Positions 1 to 11,740 are shown, counted from the stretch's first letter. The stretch: DNA of 64,000 bases from Augochlora pura (GCF_028453695.1 NC_135775.1:22912545-22976544); one strand, 5' to 3'. The notes: generated by a model not told the origin, from the letters alone. Made by a program: numbers and translations.

Positions 1-546
1 GGGAGAGAGAGAGGGCGAGGGGGGTGCGTGGGCGGAGGTAACGTCGAGCGAACGCGAATAGACGGTGAAACTGCGGGAGGTGTAAAGCTCCGTTCATACA
101 AGGAAGGCGTTTGAGCGTTGAGCGTCTCGTCGTCTCGCAGTCTCGTAGTCCCGTCCATTGTGGCCACGGTATTAAATTAAACGCTGAAGAAACTACTTAA
201 TGCGCGTTCCATATGCAGATTCACGTTCTCCGTTGCCGGGCTTCCACGGCCTCATAACCGAGGCAATATAGCCTCTTTGTATCCATTTTACGATGCCTGT
301 TGCCGTAAAGTCTTACCACCCAGAAAATTTAAGTGTACGAAAGCCACTCGAAGCCTCTTCCCGATCCCCGACGTTATCGCCCCCGTCGTTTTCTTGCGCT
401 GAAATTAAACGATAACCCCGACGCCCCGCGATATCGCTTCCTCGCCACCAGGTAATTAGAACCGTCCACCGTGATCGACGAAAATCGGTCCCGATATCCC
501 ACCGCAACGGCTTTGTTCGACTGCCGTCGCGGAGAACATTATCAGA

Positions 547-568
547 GACCGCGCGCGCGCGCGCGGTC
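547..568. repeat. (GC)n tract inside a perfect palindrome
   Basis: An alternating GC run of about 18 bases is bracketed by GACC on the left and GGTC on the right, so the whole 22 bp is a perfect inverted repeat. Alternating GC of this length is a classic candidate for Z-DNA or cruciform formation. No coding role is visible. Confidence 0.85.
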
Positions 569-1227
569 CCTTCCTCTCGTTTTTCCCCAGAAATCGTCGC
601 GTCGCTTTCTCTCTCTCTTGGTTATTACGGGCAAAATCGATCACCCGCCGATCAAACGGCGGCTTAAGACGGTGGAAAAAGTAACGCCTCGTTCGAACAG
701 GTAGTCACCGAGAGAAACATATCAGAGCCTATTCCCGAGAACGATATTAAATTCCGGAGGCGACTGTGCTCGTGCCCCGTTCCCTAAATGCGGGATCCAG
801 CAGCCAGCCCGGCAATCCCGGGGAGCCCGTCGTCCTCTTCGATTCCGGCGTTCGCGAGTCGGGATCCGAGGAACGGAACGAGAGATAAGGGAGCGGGAGA
901 GAATGGACTGGTGTTTATCGCGCGATCGCCGGAGGCGGCTATTTCGGCGCCGCGCTGTCACCGCGTCGCCGTAACGGGAATAAAAGAAAAACATGCTGCT
1001 GTTCCACCTCGCATCGGTTGCCTACAACGCCGTGCCATTATCCGAGCAGCTGCGCTCCCGCCGGATTTGCCGGGCTCTCGTCGCTCGCGATCCGGAACGA
1101 ATAATCTAAACGCACTATCGAAGCCGTTCCATTCCGCGTGAGACGGCCTCGTCCGAGGCACGTCGATGCAGCGACGACGTTTCTTCGCGAGGTTTCGCTT
1201 CCTTCGGCCGACTCGGCAAAACAGCGC

Positions 1228-1290
1228 GAAAGAAGTGAGAAAGAGAGAGAGCGAGAGAGCGGGGCGGAGGGAGAGCGGCAGAGAAATAAG
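1228..1290. repeat. GA-rich imperfect microsatellite
   Basis: Polypurine stretch of interrupted GA repeats, broken by GC-containing units. It is one of many similar tracts in the window. Confidence 0.8.
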
Positions 1291-1588
1291 GAGTGCGCGC
1301 GTTCACGGTAGAGATTTCCGCGCGAAATTAATGACCGCACGGTGTCGAGCGTTTCCCCGGCAAAGAAAATACGTCCGAAGGCGGGTCGGCTAAATTTTTT
1401 AAGTACGAGTTCCCGCTTCGTTGCCCCCTCGTTTCCTCCGGCCCTCGGTTCTTGCAATTTCGAGGGCGATTCCGCGAGGATATTTGCCGCGCAAGGAGCT
1501 CGCCGCTCGTTGCGCCTACGCGCGCATAAATAAACGATGCAGCAATTCCGTCGCTCGAAGAACGCTTCACGCCGGAGGATTTTGGACA

Positions 1589-1611
1589 GGGGGGCGGGGC
1601 GGGGGGAGGGT
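1589..1611 (+). other. G-quadruplex-capable G-run cluster
   Basis: Four runs of three or more G separated by single C or A bases lie in 23 bp, which satisfies the usual G4 pattern with very short loops. No gene start is recognisable next to it. Confidence 0.65.
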
Positions 1612-4600
1612 GAACGCAGAGGCGGGCTGCTGCGCCACGGGAACCCTGCGATTCATCGATTTAATAACGGAGAGGTTCCCGGGACCGTCAAAAGTGTCTA
1701 CTCCGTCGGGATAAGAACGGACAGACAGATTCGATTCCGCGACCCGCATTGACCCGGTTCGAAACGACCGGAGGTTTGCTCCGGTCTGCGCTCGCGCCGC
1801 GAGCGGATAGAAATATCGTCGGGCGCGAGTACGCTGCGCTCTAATCTAATGTTGAAAGGACGGTGGAACAACGCGGCAGAGAGAGGTAAACTGCCTGCGA
1901 GGATACACACACACACTCGGCTATCCCCCCGATCGTCGACGGTCGCAGTCGGCTGCGGTGAAACCGAGCGCCGAGGATCGGAATAACCCTGAGAACACAA
2001 CTGTGACGAGGCCGCCGGATAAAAGCATCATGACTTAGGGATGAACTCGCCTTTACCGATTCCCTGTGCGCTCGTACACGGCCGTGGTATTCGCGATCGG
2101 TGCCGCGAAACGCAAAACTGCTGTCCTACACGCCGCACAGCCGACATTTCCGGGCTTTTCACCTTCCCGTCGTTGTAACGAGAACGTTAAAACGTTTAGC
2201 CGCGGTTAGCTTATCAATTTTTTCTGCCATCCGATGCCGGCCACGTAAAGCTGCTATGAAACGTCGCGCGTTGAATTTTCTCCCTCGGAACGGGGGACAT
2301 CCATTTCTCCACTCTCATATTTTCGCTCGGCGTCTAATACTGGGAGCGCCTTAGCAGAGAACTATTATTAAGGCGTTAAACCAGAGGCGTCGCCAGTTGA
2401 CACAACCTTCGCGGATCACTGTGCGAGCCTTTACCTCAAAATAGCAGAAGCTTGAACATCGAATACCCATTTGCAATTATGAAACTTCTTTCAACCGTAT
2501 GCTTGGCGCTCTAGGTTCGATAAATAACGACGAAGAAAAATCCTGCGACCAATTTTCGATATGCGTTGCAAAGAGGAAGCTTCCTTCTTTTCGCTCGTAT
2601 TAATTAAACTTGCAGAAAAGATGTACGAACCTTTGCATAAAGTATAAGCCCGACGTTGTCGAAAAAGAGAACGATCCTGCCGAGCTCTCACGTTTTCACT
2701 TATCGACCAACGCAAAGGTAGAAGAGCGCGATTTCAGGGCGTCAAAGTGGAGGCTCCGGACCAGGGAAATAAGCCCAGTTAGATCGGCGCGCGATCTTTC
2801 TCCGCGGAAATGCGGCGGCCTCAATATCAACGGAACAGCTGCCGATGCAGCGGCAGCGATTCCGACAGTATCAGTCCGATCGGGTTCGAGGACGGAGAGC
2901 GAGGTTTTACGACGGGTTCCTCGAAAGTTACGACGCCAATTCCGCGGCCGTGCACAAAGATGCGCGCGGCCCGATCGGTCGCATAAACGAGATTAATAAC
3001 GAATCCGCAGCGGCCGAGCCGCGAGGAATAAACACGCTGTGAACGGCGGGCGGAACTTTGATGTCCCCGACGGGCTTAGAGGGTCGGCGATGGGCGAGGC
3101 GGGGCGAGGCGAGGGCTCGAGAGGGCCGCGCGTTGGCGCGCAAATTCATATATCGGTACACGCGTAACTCCGTTTATGAAGGAGATAGAGAAGGCTAATA
3201 AAGGTCGCAGCGGGCCGTCTAATAAACTAGCCGGGCTTATGCGTCCGCGTTATATCGTAGCGGCGTCCGTGGACACGCGAATCGACGGCGGAATCAGCCG
3301 AGAGCCGGTTTTATATAGAGACGATGAAAGCGCGGCCGGCTCCTCGATCATCCCGTTTTATCCCGTGGCACCGGCAAACTTCCGATGAAATTAATTTCCA
3401 CGGGACGATGCTCGATCGAGTCGCGACGCTTTCCGCAGTGTTCTTTCACCGGCATCGTCCCCGCGAATCCGCTTAATAAATCACGCGAGGGAGCCAAGAT
3501 CGGGTTGAAGTCCGCGATGCGGGCCAAAAGTTCACCTCGCGATTCTCTCCGAATATCGGTCTTTATTTTAGTACGAGAATCTGTACACGGGGGCAGAACG
3601 AACGAGTCGGCGAACGATCGATCGACCGATCGACGGAAGAAGCAGCGTTGTTCGATGCAGCCGATTATAGTATCGTGGACTAAAACGGTCCGACGGACGA
3701 AAACGGTCTCATTCGGTTTCGTTTACGATCTGTTCGTCGCACGCTGCTCGCGAGCGCTCGCGTATATCTCCTCTCATCTCTCTCGCTCTCTCTCCTTCCT
3801 TTTAACGTCGCTACGAAATCTTGGAGATTAACGCGGACGGCTAGATACGCCGGCAGGAAAGAGGAACACGGAGGGGCGGCAGCGGGCGGACGAGGCACTC
3901 GAGGAAAATAGTCGGAGGATAATGAGAAACGTCGAATCGTGAATAATATAGGAGTTGTAGAGGCGAACGGGCGAGAGAGGCGGCAGCTCTCTCTCGGCGT
4001 GCATGTGCGTGCTAGATTGGTACGTACATAGCACTGTGTACATTGCGAAACATTTGGCAGCGTTGCCCCGACATCCTTCCGTCTGCCCTTCGGAGCTCCC
4101 CGGCTCTCGTTCGCCTGTTATCCGAGCGTGTATCGCGCGGGTTAGCAAATGTCTCCAGACGTCACGTAGGTAATAGAGATTCTCGAACAAGGCATCAAAT
4201 CCAATGCTACGATGCTCCCTATTCGACCCTGTTAGGAATGGTTAACGAGACTTAGCTCCCAGTGTTGATAACGACCTTGTGTTTACCGACCGTGCAACGG
4301 AAACGGCAACGAAAACACTGCCGCCAAAGCCGGCCGACTCGCGAGAAAATCGTCCCTGTTGTTAAAAGGATGCTATTCCCGGTTTCGAGGGTCCTTTGTC
4401 AAGATCCAACAAAGGTAACCCCCGTACAGAGCATGCAGATAATTAGTTCTTGTAGTTTACCCAGCATCCTTGGCCAACTAGCTTTCAGCTTAGTCGACAG
4501 TTTTCTCAGAAAAATGGTTGATCGATCCTAATACGCGAAGATTTCGAAATGGTAGATAGATTACAATTCTAGTATAATTGATGTCCGATTTGGAAACTTG

Positions 4601-5979
4601 AAAATTGGTCTACAATCCAAGTCTGCGAATTTCTGCATGGCAGAGTACTAAATGGATTGATTTTAATAATTCATTACACGATCTTTCACGAGACCGCGCA
4701 TTTGATGAATCTGCGACGAGCATGAGTAGATCGAATGCAAAATAGCAAAACATTCGAACAATTTGAAGATAATATCACATTATCATCAGCCTTTATTATA
4801 GCTCTTTGCAACTACGACGATGCTACGATGGTTCTCCAAAATTCCTGTACAATCGACGCGCAATGTATCAATTTTAACATTCTCGCGCAGAAAAGGGTTT
4901 GGACGCCGTATATGTAAATAAATTCTGGAACGCTGAGATAGCAAATCTCCGGCGTGAATAAGCAAAATCCACGGGACGGTGTGCATCGATAGAGAGGGGT
5001 CGCCGAGGGGATCGATAGGATCGCGATCCGTGGCACGACCCCGCGTTTTTAGCGACGGTGTAGTCTTGTGCCGGCGGAACTCGTCACGCGAGCGCCGAGA
5101 CTGCATAGAGTAACTCAATCAGGTGTGTTGCAAGCATGCATATTTACTCAGAGTCAGCTAATGTTACACACCTATGTAAACTACGGGGTTCTGTTGATCG
5201 TACCTGCCTGCAGGTCAAACATCGAGCGAGCTTTGAGGCAAGTATCTGCCCTGTGTTCCGAAATTCCCAGGATCCTAATATGGCCTCGTTAAAAAGAGAA
5301 TGTTCGCCGGCTAACTAGCCTAACGCGGGCCGACCCGTGAAAAGGGGATCGATAGCGCGCCGGGACGCGAGCGTTGCCGAACGGGGCGCAAAAGCGAAGG
5401 GGGGGCTTTCTCTCGCAGCAGCATCAGCAGCACCCCCGTTCTTCTTTCGCCTGTTTTCCATTTCTTTCGACTTTGCCGGCGCCGAAATAACGATCGAGGC
5501 CAGGAGAACCGAGCGGGGCTTTTTGCGGCCCGCGACCCAAGCCGAAGCCCGTCCCGTTTCCCCGAGACGGACACACCGGCGGGGGGGTTGGTTCCCGGCG
5601 CGGTGGGGTGAACGGGACACCTTTTTGCCGGCCGAGAAACACGTCTCTCAAACTTCGGGAGAATTTAATCTGTGCGCGGCGCGCGTTAATTTGCTCGGCA
5701 TCGGTCCCGTTAAATCCGCGCGGAATTCCGCGCGATGACAAAACCGGATACTGTCGCGCTCTGACGAGCAAACGGAGCAAGCAAGCCCGCGCGCGCGACC
5801 GTTTTCTCACCGGCCTCCAATCCCGCGCGCCGGAGAATTATCGTCCGAGCCAAAGATTGCTCGTGAACGGGTTCAAGTGCGAGCCCGAAAATCTCCGCGA
5901 GTACGTATTATGCATAAAGAGAGGGGATCGGTTACCTCGCCGTCGCCCGGCGTACGAACACGCGAAAGATTACCTGCGA

Positions 5980-6011
5980 GGCGAGAGAGGGAGAGAGAGA
6001 GAAAGAGAGAG
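5980..6011. repeat. GA-rich imperfect microsatellite
   Basis: Interrupted GA repeat on the + strand, flanked by GC-rich unique sequence. Confidence 0.8.
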
Positions 6012-6283
6012 TCGGGTTTCGAGCTCGGGCTCATCGATCCGTTTCTATTTTCGTTTCCGCTGGAACCGTGGCGACGCGGGAGAAATACGTGTCCCGCGTT
6101 CCGCCCGAATAAGCTGCATCCAAGAGCCGGATGCAGGCGCACGAAAATCTGATGAACGAACGCCGGCCGCGCCGGAAGCCCGCGTGTAAATATTCCATTT
6201 TTCCAGGGCATCCGGCAAGGAGCCGATCGGGAAACTAAAGCGACCCCGGGCAAACTGTGTTCGCTCCGCTCCTCCCTCCTGCT

Positions 6284-6289
<6 letters not shown>

Positions 6290-6314
<25 letters not shown>

Positions 6315-6322
6315 CCTCTCTC
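6290..6322. repeat. (CT)n microsatellite
   Basis: Nearly pure CT repeat with one CC interruption near its right end, preceded by a CCCTCC-rich polypyrimidine lead-in. Confidence 0.95.
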
Positions 6323-6592
6323 GTTATCCCACGGAATATTAGTTTCGTTTGCCGAGACGCACGGCGAAATGCACTCGACGCCGCCGTGCCGCTCGCCTTT
6401 TCCCCCTCGGAACTCCTGCTCTGCCGGTCGAAGAAGTTACGCGAACGAGACCAAGCAAACGAGCCGGACGATCGTTCTCTGCGATGAAAGGCCCCGCATC
6501 GACGACCGTTTAGCCCTTAACCACCTTTTTCATGGCGGCTCGCGTATACGAATAGAAAACGAACGAGAAACTCTACCTCTCATACTCTCTTT

Positions 6593-6595
<3 letters not shown>

Positions 6596-6645
<50 letters not shown>
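6596..6645. repeat. Long uninterrupted (CT)n microsatellite
   Basis: About 25 uninterrupted CT units, among the two longest pure dinucleotide tracts in the window. Its purity implies recent slippage, and length polymorphism between individuals is likely. Confidence 0.97.
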
Positions 6646-6649
<4 letters not shown>

Positions 6650-6844
6650 TCCCGCTTTCTCGCGTCGACGTTTCCACGTTTCTCGTACGTGGCACAGGTT
6701 GCTCGACGACGGCAGCCGAAGAGACTCGGGGACTTTATCGAAGTATCGCTAATCCCTCGGGATGATCCGGCAGGGTAGCGTGGCAGCTGCGTCCTAGCCG
6801 GCACGCTTTAAACTACGAACCGACGGCCACGGGATGCCATGATT

Positions 6845-6918
6845 TACTCGGCCCGGCCTCGAACCCACAATCTGTTAGGCTTAGCGAGTCTGCGATTTTC
6901 TAGCCAACTACCGACTTC
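6845..6918 (-). pseudogene. tRNA-like relic (tRNA pseudogene or SINE head)
   Basis: Read on the minus strand, this segment has a perfect internal box B match (GGTTCGAGGCC, forward 6,855-6,865) and a weaker box A-like block (forward 6,900-6,910) 45 nt upstream, the spacing of a normal short-variable-arm tRNA. The four innermost acceptor-stem pairs can still form, and the anticodon-loop position reads TCGCTAA, suggesting derivation from a GCT (serine-type) tRNA. The T stem, the ends of the acceptor stem and part of the anticodon stem do not pair, so a functional tRNA is unlikely. It is either a decayed tRNA gene or the tRNA-derived head of a short interspersed element; no tail was identified. 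Confidence 0.4.
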
Positions 6919-7199
6919 CTCCTAGTTTCGCCGAGCTCGGATATTAAAACCCATCCATTTCCGCCGGTTTTCCTTCGGCGTTACCGTTCGCTCGTCAACC
7001 GGTACAGCTCCTTCCAAAACGGAGGCGCAGCAGCCATGGATACGACGCAGACTCCGGCCGAAATATCGACGAAGATGTGGTCGATCTTATCCGAGAATAA
7101 GCGATCGAATGGGATATAAATCTGACAATTGCTAAAGCGACGAAATGTTAGCGGAGGAAGATACAAAATATGTTCAGAGAAGGCAATCAATTTTGTCGA

Positions 7200-7669
7200 C
7201 CCTTTGCGCTAAGACTTCTTTCGGAGATTCGGTCATTAGCGCTTCTTTGTCGCTAATAAATTCCTACGCGAGAAAGAACCTTCACTTCGATGTTTAAATC
7301 GAGAAGGAGCAATTGGACTTGCTGGCGACCCTATAAAATTTGCAATTTATCTGCAAACATGGAATTCAATACTGAGATATCGAGGAATATGTGACAAATT
7401 TATTTTTGATGATTTCTATATATTTGATTCCCTTTTATATTTGAAAAATAGCAAATAATATTTTAACTATTAAGATTTTAATTTTGGAAGTCTGCAACCT
7501 CATGATATAATTTATACCTTAAGTGGAAATGGTGGAACCGTATCGCTGCGGTATCAAATATTGATAATTATACGGATAAATTTAAATCAGTTTAAAATAA
7601 GCAGACGACATCCAGATTTCCCAAGATATGTTCGCAAACGTGTCCTACAGGATACTATAGTGCAAGGGG
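7200..7669. mobile_element. Probable decayed piggyBac-like MITE
   Basis: The left end reads CCCTTTGCGCTA and the inverted right end reads CCCCTTGCACTA, ten matches in twelve, close to the CCCTTTGC start typical of many piggyBac-family ends. The flanking tetranucleotides are TCGA and TTGA, possibly decayed copies of the TTAA target. The 470 bp between is much more AT-rich than its surroundings and contains no transposase frame. This would be an old non-autonomous copy. Short termini and imperfect target sites mean chance similarity is not excluded. Confidence 0.35.
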
Positions 7670-8020
7670 TTGAAGCATCGTTGCTGCAACGATCGAGGAA
7701 CAGGAAAAGAGTTAGGAAAGTCACGACCTGCTAGAATACAGTAGATGGGTTCCAGCTGGCGGAAGAAACAGGCGCGCTTTCGAGGGCGTAAATCTTTTGG
7801 GGTGGCCTGTAGCAGGCTCCAGGTTGTATCAGAAGCACGTTGGCATCCCCTCCGCGAGCGATCTCGATAGCTAAGGTAAAGATGCGATCTATCTCTGGCT
7901 CGTGAGCTCGTCGAGAGTTCGATCGCGAGGTTTATCTGGGATCGCGGGCACGACTCTCCCACGATGAATTTCTCTTTATTTAGTTCGCCGCTATCGCATC
8001 GATCGCGATCAGCGCCGGTA

Positions 8021-8105
8021 GAGAAGAGACGCGGGAAGAAGAGGAAGAAGTAGAAGTAAAAGAGGGAAGAGGAGAAAAGTGAAGAGAGAAGAGAAGAAGA
8101 GAGGG
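8021..8105 (+). repeat. Polypurine (GAA/GGA/GA) block
   Basis: Roughly 85 bases almost entirely of purines on the + strand, with GAAGAA and GAGAA units. Long polypurine-polypyrimidine tracts can form triplex DNA; no function is implied here. Confidence 0.8.
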
Positions 8106-8341
8106 TAGGTCGAAGGATAAAAGACCGGGCCGACGCCGCCGCCGAGCCGTTTCGTTTCCAGACGAAAAATTTATTCGCGACTGGGATATAGATATCTCGC
8201 GGTGGATGTTTCCTCGCGGGGGGCTTGAAATCCCTCGGTGGCTTAGCGGGGTAGTTCTCGTTACGCTCGTTGATGCCACGGTTTCCACGATTTTACGTGT
8301 TGTCCTGCCGCGTTGGCAACTCGGCTCACGTATTCCGGCGA

Positions 8342-8373
8342 TGACGTCACGCGTGAACAGAGCAAAATATAAA
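8342..8373 (+). promoter_or_regulatory. Candidate promoter: CRE palindrome plus TATA-like box
   Basis: A full cAMP-response-element palindrome TGACGTCA sits at 8,342-8,349, and TATAAA follows at 8,368-8,373 in an otherwise GC-rich context. A TATA box would place initiation near 8,398-8,405. No strong arthropod initiator (TCAGT) is seen there. The pairing and spacing look like an inducible promoter, but in 64 kb such coincidences occur, and no open frame after it is convincing. Confidence 0.3.
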
Positions 8374-9236
8374 GCCGCACCAGGACCCTACCGAACCTCG
8401 AGGCAGGTGTGTGCACTCGTTCGCGAAAACCGGCGCGAGAGGAACGGCGGGGACGGAAGAGTAAACCGGCAGCTGCGCCGCACGAAGACGTACACAGAGA
8501 GTCGCGCACAGAGTTCCACCGGATTCTACTTAGGATGCCGCGAAATGGTGCTCGCGTGCTGCGAGAGACAAATTCGAGACACGCCGACGCGACGTCGTCG
8601 TGTCGCGCGTCGTGGCAAACGAGAAAAAGAATTCGGCCGCGGGCGACGTGCGTTCGATCAACCGATCGGGATCGAGGTGATCGCGCCGCCGGAGCCCGAG
8701 CTCCGCAAGCCGAGGGACGGACATCTTGATTCGTCGATTTCGCCGGGCCATTAAAAGGGGCCGGGGCCGGTCTCTGCCCGCCTATCAAGGGGAATATCAT
8801 CGATTCCGGGGATAACTTTAATCTCCCCGATGCCGCATTATCGACCGGTAGAGACACTGATTAATCGAATGGCCGCTTATTGAAGGACTATCGCTAAGCC
8901 GGCCAATGTCGGCGGAATATTCGCGGCTCCTACCGTTCGCCAATCAGGCCAAATTGATTAATCCAGCGACGCGTTTAAAAAGGGATATAGCCGACCGTTC
9001 CGCGGCGAAGTTAACGCTTATTATTCCAACGGGGGTCAAAGGCTGAAGAAAAGTCAACTCGTTCGTACCTCCGGGGAAAACGGCGACGAGAGAGAGACGG
9101 ACAGACAGGGGGAGCGAAAGAGAGAGGCGAAAGACGAAAGAAGGAAGCCGACTTCTCAATTAGGGAGTAGCCGCGAGACCATCTGGATCTAAAAGTCTGA
9201 AGTCGTATATTTGCAACGCGTTAGGGTGGTGGATCC

Positions 9237-9780
9237 GGTTACTCCCGCGTGACCAATAGCAGTGCTTTTTGTGTGTTTTTTTTCAGGCACAGTTAACTTT
9301 ATTTTCATAGAATAAAACACACGAAAACGTTGTGCTCGATAATGAATAAAATATTCAGCGAAACAAACATATTGGCCCCTTTAGAGCCGAATCATTATTA
9401 TTGCACTTCCTATAATGGATTGGTCCCCGCTTCTACACAAAAAATAAATTAAATTTAAAAATCATTGCTAACCGAAACGTTGCCAATCTGTATCAAAAAT
9501 AGATTCGATGGTTTTTCGCTTACGTAGACTAAAGGGGTGAATTTTTTTTTTATTAAAGAATAACTCGAAATCCGAAACTGTTTGTTCGGTCCTGCAATAT
9601 TTCGATTTATAAATTTGAACAAATCTGATAATGCCGAAATTATTTTACAACGTGATGCAACAATCTCTAGTGGCTCCTTAGAGGTATGAATTGACTTCAT
9701 ACGTGTTACTCGATAAATATATAATTAATTGCACCCGTAATTGAGCCCAAGGCACCGCGATTGGTCAGAACAAGGTAACC
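9237..9780. mobile_element. Non-autonomous DNA element with about 29-bp terminal inverted repeats
   Basis: The left end (9,237-9,265) and the inverted right end (9,752-9,780) share GGTTAC, then TGACCAAT at the same offset, then GC and GTGC, giving 20 matches in 29. An outer AGGGT motif recurs beyond both ends with a small length difference, so the true termini may lie slightly outside. The 544-bp interior is AT-rich, sharply unlike its flanks, and has no transposase frame. No clear target-site duplication was found, so the superfamily is unassigned. Confidence 0.62.
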
Positions 9781-10356
9781 GACTACCCTGGGAGACTTCT
9801 TTTCGGCGGCGTTCGCGGCGAAGAGTGTGCGCGCGTCTGGAGGGATGTTACGTGTCTGTTGGTTTCGTGGCGGTCGTTATTAGCATTCCTAAAACGCGGG
9901 CCGCAAGTTGTTATTAGTAAGCCATAACGTTAGCATAAAATGTCCCTGGGGTTCGGCGCGCCGCCTCCGCACGGAAGAGGGCCGCGACGGCGTTATCACG
10001 GCCGAATCTGGGCAGGGCAACGACACGCGGTTAAATTATTAGGGGCCTCGAATAATTGGCCGAAGCGACGGCTTGCGGGCTCGGTTCGGTAAGGGCGTCG
10101 CGCGCGCACTTCGGTTTGTCGTCGGGATAGCTTCCCGGCCGCAGAAAGGTCGCCTAATAAATTTCCTGCAGAATATGTCCCCGGTGCATCCTCGAAATAA
10201 GCGATAATTACATCGCCGTGAAAGCGTGTTCCGCGTAGAGCGCGCGCGGCCCCGAATTAATCGATAAGCCGCCCGCCCCGATCCGATAAACCTGGATTGG
10301 CCGAGTAAAAACCGGCGAGCGAGACGAACTGCTGGAAACACGGAAAAACTCTCCCT

Positions 10357-10361
<5 letters not shown>

Positions 10362-10395
<34 letters not shown>

Positions 10396-10447
10396 CGTCT
10401 CCCACTCGTTTACGATCTCTCTCCCCGTCTCTCTTTCTCTCTCTCTC
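10362..10447. repeat. (CT)n microsatellite, two blocks
   Basis: A pure CT block (10,362-10,388) and a more interrupted CT-rich block up to 10,447, ending in a short CG run. Confidence 0.95.
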
Positions 10448-10709
10448 GCGCGCGTTCCCTCTTCCTCTATCAACCGGTCCACAAGATCCTTGATTCGCGA
10501 GAGATCAACATCGGGGATCCTGCTTCGGCGCTGCACGAAGCGATTCCGCTAACCAGACAGAGAAATGACGTGAATTAAATTCGGTTCTTTCCTGTCCTCG
10601 ACGGTTCCTAGTATCGTTCGACTCTCGTCCCCGCGACGTTAATTAATCGCGGAGTAAATTCGCCGCGAAAAGTTGTGCAAAAAGTAGAAGACGAAAAAAG
10701 GGGAGAGGC

Positions 10710-10753
10710 GGAAGAAGCAGGAGAAGGAAGAAGAAGAAGAAGAAGAGGCAGAA
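10710..10753 (+). repeat. (GAA)n-rich polypurine microsatellite
   Basis: GAA trinucleotide units, about six in perfect tandem, embedded in a longer purine run. Confidence 0.85.
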
Positions 10754-11127
10754 GTTGGTTCGGCAACTTCCAAGTTGCGGGAACGGGTAGTTACGCGTGA
10801 ATCAATCTTGTTACGTTTCCGGCGGCGATGCCGCCGCCGCCCCGGTATGATCATAATTAATTAAAGTAATTACGCGATTGCGGTTTTCGGGAAAGGAAAA
10901 TCGATTTCCTCGACGTATTTACTCCGCACACTATCTCCGCGGCCGGGTTTCTCGATGTTTGTCCGTGCGGCCCGGGGAAGCAAATCCATCGACGTCGAAA
11001 ATTCTCGCACGCACCGGTAAGGAATGCGCGCCGCGCGCCGACTCGTCGCGGTGTCTCCGTGTGTGTCTCACCGAGCGTTCCCCGGTCTCCTCGGAACGCG
11101 GACAAGCGTAAAAGGGCTTAATCCGTT

Positions 11128-11145
11128 TCATTGGCCGTATAAAAG
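11128..11145 (+). promoter_or_regulatory. TATA-box match with inverted CCAAT
   Basis: CATTGG (inverted CCAAT) is followed within six bases by TATAAAAG at 11,138-11,145, a strong TATA consensus. No initiator is evident 25-35 bases downstream. Sequence match only. Confidence 0.22.
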
Positions 11146-11209
11146 CGACGGAACAAGGAATATAAGGGCGAATAAGACCGCGCCGGGTGGAACGCGCGTG
11201 CTGAGCCGG

Positions 11210-11231
11210 ACGCGCGCGCGCGCGCGCGCGG
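11210..11231. repeat. (GC)n alternating tract
   Basis: About 21 bases of strictly alternating C and G, another Z-DNA-capable run. Confidence 0.9.
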
Positions 11232-11430
11232 ACGCGCGTCTCGCGTGACATCGGTCGCCCTTTATTAAGCGTTATTAAGCGGGGGACGAGAAAAGTAGCC
11301 CGACAGCGGCGGATCCTTATTTTATACGCGCGTCGCGAATACACACCGCTCCGGATTACCTTGGCGTACAGCTGACTGACGTGAAATTCGAAAGAGGAGC
11401 CTTTAATCCATCCCCATCTCCAGCGGCCGC

Positions 11431-11461
<31 letters not shown>

Positions 11462-11740
11462 TACCCAGTTTAGCCACGGTCTTCAAGCTTTTCCGACCAG
11501 TTTCTCGGCTGGCCGCCAATCAACGTGCCCCGGACCTTGCTCGGATCCCCACCTGGTCTCGCCACGTCGACCAATACCCGCCCAAGAAGCTGCCTTGCAC
11601 ACCTAGGGTGTCGACTAATTGCGGACAGGCCGACGTCTTCTTCCTCGGACCCAATGATTTCGTCCAGGTCGAGGCACAATGTTAAACGAGGATCGAGTTT
11701 TCACTTTCGCAATTAACCCGCCATCAACGTCACGCATGCG

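Larger units (their letters stand above)
1..6286. other. GC-rich noncoding stretch, 1-6.3 kb
   Basis: No gene is supported here. Open frames of up to 193 codons (for example around 5,608-6,189) translate to Arg-, Ser- and Pro-rich sequence with no recognisable domain, and the opposite strand is open over much of the same DNA, as expected by chance at high GC. The stretch contains a GC palindrome at 547-568, GA tracts near 1,235-1,280 and 5,980-6,011 and a G-rich run at 1,589-1,611. A somewhat less GC-rich section runs from about 4,540 to 4,920. It could be intron or intergenic DNA. Confidence 0.6.
7671..9236. other. GC-rich noncoding stretch with polypurine block and promoter-like site
   Basis: No supported gene. 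A long GAA/GGA-rich polypurine block lies at about 8,021-8,105, a CRE plus TATA-like pair at 8,342-8,373, and a short GA-rich tract near 9,085-9,130. Overlapping frames on both strands around 8,206-8,857 reach 198 codons but are Arg-rich and mirror each other, so I treat them as accidental. Confidence 0.55.
9781..11740. other. GC-rich noncoding stretch with microsatellites
   Basis: No supported gene. It contains CT, GAA and alternating GC tracts (listed separately), a TATA-box match at 11,138-11,145 and several TAATTA homeodomain-type cores at about 10,636-10,870. Confidence 0.55.
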
